From positions 1 to 19,803 of the forward strand of contig QOPK01000020.1 of NCBI GenBank assembly GCA_003331685.1: DNA of 19,803 bases, given 5' to 3'. The notes under the pieces were generated by a model. It had not been told where the DNA came from, made no database searches, and saw only the letters and a program-made list of their open reading frames with translations. A program made the position numbers and the translations under genes. The DNA comes from Halieaceae bacterium. Its GTDB lineage: Bacteria; Pseudomonadota; Gammaproteobacteria; Pseudomonadales; Halieaceae. How positions within the stretch are numbered: the first letter of the stretch is position 1; each line of letters starts with the position of its first letter. Below are positions 16,448 to 19,803 of this stretch, in pieces.

Positions 16448-17653
16448 ATGGACTTTAATGATACCCCTGAAGAAGCGCGCTTCCGCGAAGAAGCGGCCTC
16501 CTGGCTTGCCGAGAACGCGCCAACCGATGACGCATTCCGTGCGCTGACGCCGTTGGAACAGGCGAAGGTCTGGCAAAAACAAAAGTACGATGCGGGATGG
16601 GCCTGTATAGGTTGGGCGCCGGAATTTGGCGGCCGCGGCGCCTCTGCAATCGAAGAGGTGATCTGGCGTCAGGAGGAAAGCCAGTACGACCTGCCGGCCA
16701 GCTTCTTCCTCATCGGTCAGGGCATGATTGGTCCGACGTTGATGGCCTGGGCGAGCGATGAGGACAAAGCTCGCTTCCTGCCGCCGCTGGCCAGCGGCGA
16801 GCAAGTCTGGTGCCAGTTGTTCTCAGAGCCTGCGGGCGGCTCGGACCTCGCCGCACTGCGCACCCGCGCAGAGCGCGACGGGAACGACTGGGTCATCAAT
16901 GGACAAAAGATTTGGACCTCGGGCGCCCATTACTCTGATTACGGTGTGATTGTGGTGCGCACCGATCCCACCGTGCCAAAGCACAAGGGGCTCAGCTATT
17001 TCTATGTCGACATGAAGGCGCCGGGTGTTGAGGTCAAGCCGATCAAGCAGTTGACAGGGGATTCGGATTTTAACGAGGTGTACTTCACCGACGTGAGGGT
17101 TTCAGACAGTCAACGCTTGGGCGAAGTCGGTCAGGGTTGGCAGGTGTCGCTTACCACGCTGATGAACGAGCGCGCCGCGATTGGCGGCAGCTTTGGCCAG
17201 ATGGATGTCTCGCTGGCGATGTCTGTAGCGGAGGAGGTCGAAATCGATGGCCGACCTGCGCTGGAAGACTCTGCAGTGCGTGCGCGGATTGCCAACTGGT
17301 ATGTGCAGGAGGCGGGTTTGAAATACACGGGATACCGGTCGCTGACGGCGCTATCTCGGGGTGCCCTGCCCGGACCGGAGAATTCCATTGGCAAGCTGGT
17401 CGGCGCGCCCAAGATGCAGGCGATGTCCTCTTATCTGATGGACCTTTTAGGTGCCAGTGGCGCCATTGCTGACGAGTCATTAGCCGCCAAGGCCGGCATT
17501 ATCCAGCGGGCCTACATGGGGGCGCCGGGTCTGCGCATCGCCGGTGGCACGGACGAAATCATGGCCAATATTATTGCGGAGCGGGTACTGGGTTTACCGC
17601 AGGAGCCTCGCCTCGATAAAGGCATCCCGTTCAATGAGGTCCCCACCGGGTAG
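16448..17653 (+). CDS. Acyl-CoA dehydrogenase, catalytic-type subunit
   Basis: This 401-residue FadE-family protein has the intact flavin/substrate segment FSEPAGGSDLAAL (125-137), INGQKIWTSGAHYSD (150-164) and the C-terminal RIAGGTDEIMANIIAERVLG signature. The MCAD-type Glu is absent (AGGT where MCAD has YEGT). Glu241 in LMNERAAIGG aligns by eye with the IVD/LCAD-type catalytic Glu (LDLERLVLAGG in IVD), so this subunit probably supplies the base. It should introduce the alpha,beta double bond into an acyl-CoA and pass electrons to ETF. The start ATG 16448 follows a GGGAGAGAG purine-rich ribosome site. The 12-base gap to the previous gene, and the complementary loss and retention of active-site features, indicate one heteromeric enzyme. 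Confidence 0.95.
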   Translation: MDFNDTPEEARFREEAASWLAENAPTDDAFRALTPLEQAKVWQKQKYDAGWACIGWAPEFGGRGASAIEEVIWRQEESQYDLPASFFLIGQGMIGPTLMAWASDEDKARFLPPLASGEQVWCQLFSEPAGGSDLAALRTRAERDGNDWVINGQKIWTSGAHYSDYGVIVVRTDPTVPKHKGLSYFYVDMKAPGVEVKPIKQLTGDSDFNEVYFTDVRVSDSQRLGEVGQGWQVSLTTLMNERAAIGGSFGQMDVSLAMSVAEEVEIDGRPALEDSAVRARIANWYVQEAGLKYTGYRSLTALSRGALPGPENSIGKLVGAPKMQAMSSYLMDLLGASGAIADESLAAKAGIIQRAYMGAPGLRIAGGTDEIMANIIAERVLGLPQEPRLDKGIPFNEVPTG

Positions 17654-17698
17654 CGCAGCCAGCTTGAGTAAGTTCGCAGGGACACGCACACTCTGCCC

Positions 17699-18814
17699 AT
17701 GAGTCAGGAGACGACCACGCAGTTGCTCGGTTTGCCAACGGAATATGGCGTGCCGGGTGAAGACGGCAAGGCATTCAGCGCAGCGGAAGTTGACCAGCGC
17801 TCTGCATCGCGCATGCTGAGAGTGCTCATGCTGTTTGCCTGGGCGCTAGCTGGGGCGGTTTTGGTCTCGGCTTCCCTTGGTTACGGCACCTATTTCTCCA
17901 ATTGGCTTGCCGGTGGCTGGTTCGCCGTTTGCTCAATTTTGTTGCTGGCCTGGCCGTGGATGAACTTATTCTGGCACCGCGGTATCGCGGTGGGCATCCT
18001 CATGCTGATTGTCATCAGATGGTCGGTGTCATGGCTCTACGCTGAGCCCGCCGACGCCACGATTGGCGTCATAATTAGCCTGCTTTACACACCAGTGCTG
18101 GTCATTATAACCACGCTGCTTTGGGGTCGAATCAGTTTGTACATCGGAGCGGGTGCGGGTCTGGTCATGGGGCTCGTCGCCTATATGGGCAGCTCCAGAG
18201 AGGCGCTGGCGGGCGCTTATCTCAATGACTGGCGCATCGCCCCGCTGGTCTTGTGCGTCTACGGATTATTTTCCTGGCTTCTGGGCATTTGGGTGCGCGA
18301 ACGTGACCAGCTGCGAGAAACGGCAGAACGTGTCGATAGATTGCGCAAGGCGGCCAATACCGACACCTTGACGGGAATTGCCAACCGACGGGTCGCAGAG
18401 CGTGCGCTCAACCTTTTTGCCACCAGGCAGCGCCGCTACGCGGTGATGATGATTGATATCGACCACTTCAAAGCAATCAACGACCAGCATGGCCATGACA
18501 CGGGAGACCGCATTCTGCAGAGAATTGCCGAGATCCTGAAGGCCCGCATGCGGGTGCAGGATACGGTGGCCCGATGGGGTGGCGAGGAGTTTCTGGTGAT
18601 CGTGGAGAGTGTGACCCGCGATGAGTCTGCTTCTATCGCCGAGTCGCTGCGCCAAATGATCGAAGCCGGCACGGGAGAGATCCTGAAGGCTACGATCAGT
18701 ATTGGGGTAGCCCATAGCGAGACGGGTCAGAGCGTGGATCAGATCTTGAAGCGCGCGGACGAGGGCTTATACGCGGCTAAAAACTCGGGCCGTAATAAAG
18801 TCGTGACGGTCTGA
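17699..18814 (+). CDS. Membrane-bound diguanylate cyclase (GGDEF)
   Basis: This 371-residue protein has about six transmembrane helices between residues 40 and 198, then a short helical linker (about 200-220) and a GGDEF domain. TLTGIANRR (223-231) opens the domain, IDIDHFKAINDQHGHDTGD (252-270) carries the metal-binding and nucleotide contacts, and the active-site loop is GGEEF (294-298). The inhibitory RxxD site is present as RVQD (285-288), five residues before the loop. It is therefore predicted to be an active, product-inhibited cyclase making c-di-GMP from two GTP. The membrane part matches no sensor domain I can name. No good ribosome site precedes ATG 17699. It lies 45 bases after the acyl-CoA dehydrogenase pair, so co-transcription is possible. 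Confidence 0.93.
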   Translation: MSQETTTQLLGLPTEYGVPGEDGKAFSAAEVDQRSASRMLRVLMLFAWALAGAVLVSASLGYGTYFSNWLAGGWFAVCSILLLAWPWMNLFWHRGIAVGILMLIVIRWSVSWLYAEPADATIGVIISLLYTPVLVIITTLLWGRISLYIGAGAGLVMGLVAYMGSSREALAGAYLNDWRIAPLVLCVYGLFSWLLGIWVRERDQLRETAERVDRLRKAANTDTLTGIANRRVAERALNLFATRQRRYAVMMIDIDHFKAINDQHGHDTGDRILQRIAEILKARMRVQDTVARWGGEEFLVIVESVTRDESASIAESLRQMIEAGTGEILKATISIGVAHSETGQSVDQILKRADEGLYAAKNSGRNKVVTV

Positions 18815-18827
18815 AGAAGAGTAATGC

Positions 18828-19286
18828 TTAGTTGGACAGGTCCAGACTGAACTTCAGGAATACCTCATCGAGTTCATAGCCCAGGTCCCTGTATAAAGCC
18901 TGTCCTGGCGCATTATCGCGCGCCGTTTCCAGGTCCAGCCGGGCAGCGCCCTGCGCTTTCGCCCACTCACTCGCCGCGTTCATTAAGGCGCGTGCAACCC
19001 CCGAGCGTCTTCCGGATGGGTCTACGAACAGGTCATAGAGCACGAAATATTTGACTAGATCAACGGAACACAGCGCCGGGTACAGCTGAGTGAACCCCAA
19101 TAAAGTACCCCTTATATCGGCTACGAAAACAGTCGAACGCTCTTGGTCCATGTTTTTTTCAAGCCAGTTTCTTGCAGCAGGCAGATCTGGCGTGCATTGA
19201 TAAAACTGCCGGTATTGATCGAACAGTATTGTCAGGTCGTCGAGATCGCTCCGGCTGGCGACTCTGACGGTCAGTGTTGATGGCAT
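18828..19286 (-). CDS. GNAT-family N-acetyltransferase
   Basis: This 152-residue single-domain protein has the GNAT layout: VRVASRSDLDDLTILFDQYR at the start, a central beta strand ending in LYDLFVDPSGRRSGVARALM (acetyl-CoA pyrophosphate loop RRSGVA), and a C-terminal DNAPGQALYRDLGYE with the conserved Tyr. It should transfer an acetyl group from acetyl-CoA to an amine; the acceptor cannot be predicted. AAGGG eight bases upstream supports ATG 19284-19286. It converges on the diguanylate cyclase gene with 13 bases between stop codons and no obvious terminator. Confidence 0.92.
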   Translation of the reverse strand: MPSTLTVRVASRSDLDDLTILFDQYRQFYQCTPDLPAARNWLEKNMDQERSTVFVADIRGTLLGFTQLYPALCSVDLVKYFVLYDLFVDPSGRRSGVARALMNAASEWAKAQGAARLDLETARDNAPGQALYRDLGYELDEVFLKFSLDLSN

Positions 19287-19415
19287 TGGTATTGCCCTTC
19301 AGGTGATAACAGTATGGAGGCGGTTGCTGTGCCGCTCAGTGTAAAAAAGGATTCCCAAACTCATTAGTGTGTCCCATAAACGCTATAAATGGTGTCCGGC
19401 CATTAACCCTCATTT

Positions 19416-19803
19416 TTAACTCCAAATGAGCGTACTGAGTGCGAGGCGTATGGACCCAATGCCCTGACTCACTCCCTCAAACAACAGGCAGATTTGACCC
19501 GCTTGTCTTTGCTCTGCTGACCACAGATCCAGCCGAATCTCGACGGGCCCGCCAGCAGCGGAAGCAACACCCAGTGAGTTCGAGAAGGGAGCGCTTAGCT
19601 GCATTTGTCCTGCAGAGGTCTCTTCGAGATAACGGCGGGAGCAGTTTGGATCCGCGGACTGCCATAACCTAATCGCGCCACTGCCCTCGCTGTCTACCCA
19701 GCGGACCACCAGCTTTGAATCAGCGGCAAGCTCCTGAACGCCTGCACTCGAGGAAATCATCAGGCGCGCTAAGTCTTCCATATCTCTTAGTGAACCCGGC
19801 TCG
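19416..19803 (-). CDS. C-terminal end of an unrecognised protein, cut by window edge
   Basis: The frame is open from the right edge to a TAA at 19416-19418, about 128 residues. It has a Met at 19781, but the frame continues upstream (GSLRDMEDLARLM) without a stop, so the real start is probably outside the window. Visible sequence includes ELAADSKLVVRWVDSEG, SAPFSNSLGVASAAGGPVEI and LDLWSAEQRQAGQICLLFEG. It has a balanced, protein-like composition with alternating hydrophobic strands and no membrane segment, signal or known motif. A beta-rich domain is likely; I do not recognise the family and assign no function. A weak 7-bp hairpin (19409-19430) overlaps the stop codon. Confidence 0.55.
   Translation of the reverse strand, partial: EPGSLRDMEDLARLMISSSAGVQELAADSKLVVRWVDSEGSGAIRLWQSADPNCSRRYLEETSAGQMQLSAPFSNSLGVASAAGGPVEIRLDLWSAEQRQAGQICLLFEGVSQGIGSIRLALSTLIWS

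Noticed and set aside
19388..19430. Two small hairpins near the end of the right-edge gene
   Set aside because: Stems of five and seven bases with loops of seven and eight and no U-tract; too weak to call a terminator.
1..19803. Possible mobile element, CRISPR array, toxin-antitoxin or defence island
   Set aside because: I saw no transposase, integrase, repeat-spacer pattern, attachment repeats or paired small genes; all gaps are short and all main frames belong to housekeeping or metabolic families.

Overview
The window looks like a chromosomal segment of a marine gammaproteobacterium. I infer this from the gene content: a large TonB-dependent receptor beside a TPR-sulfotransferase, a BetT-length BCCT transporter, an M48 lipoprotein peptidase, a bacterial COQ4 protein and paired FadE-type acyl-CoA dehydrogenases. 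A member of the OM60/NOR5 (Halieaceae-like) lineage would fit, but no rRNA or marker gene is present to prove it. The sequence is moderately GC-rich and densely coding, with no gene-free stretch over 300 bases. I see no tRNA, rRNA, insertion sequence, integrase or CRISPR array.

Layout. Bases 1-4690 (minus strand) hold a TonB-dependent outer-membrane receptor, a strong intrinsic terminator, then a TPR/sulfotransferase protein that runs off the left edge. A short divergent promoter region (about 4691-4868), containing a 15-base palindrome, separates these from a plus-strand BCCT transporter (4869-6836). That gene converges on a minus-strand M48 lipoprotein metalloprotease (6845-7681). Bases 7804-12805 (minus strand) form a tight phospholipid operon in the transcriptional order HAD-phosphatase/1-acyl-G3P acyltransferase fusion (plsC-like), plsB, gpsA. 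The first junction abuts exactly and the second overlaps. A 248-base divergent region follows. The plus-strand genes are an NhaC-family antiporter (13054-14397), COQ4 (14520-15266), two adjacent acyl-CoA dehydrogenases (15320-17653) and a membrane diguanylate cyclase (17699-18814). A minus-strand GNAT acetyltransferase (18828-19286) and the C-terminal end of an unrecognised minus-strand protein (19416 to the right edge) close the window.

How the genes work together. The central operon can make glycerol-3-phosphate from DHAP (GpsA), acylate it at sn-1 (PlsB) and probably at sn-2 (the fusion), so it covers the entry to phospholipid or neutral-lipid synthesis. The fusion architecture, protein lengths and gene order resemble the mycobacterial Rv2483c-Rv2482c (PlsC-PlsB2) pair as I recall it, with gpsA added. 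The acyl-CoA dehydrogenase pair looks like an obligate alpha2beta2 enzyme: only the second subunit keeps a candidate catalytic Glu, at the IVD-like position. The most interesting items are this lipid operon, the ACAD pair and the receptor/sulfotransferase neighbourhood. I found no clearly novel defence or mobile system.
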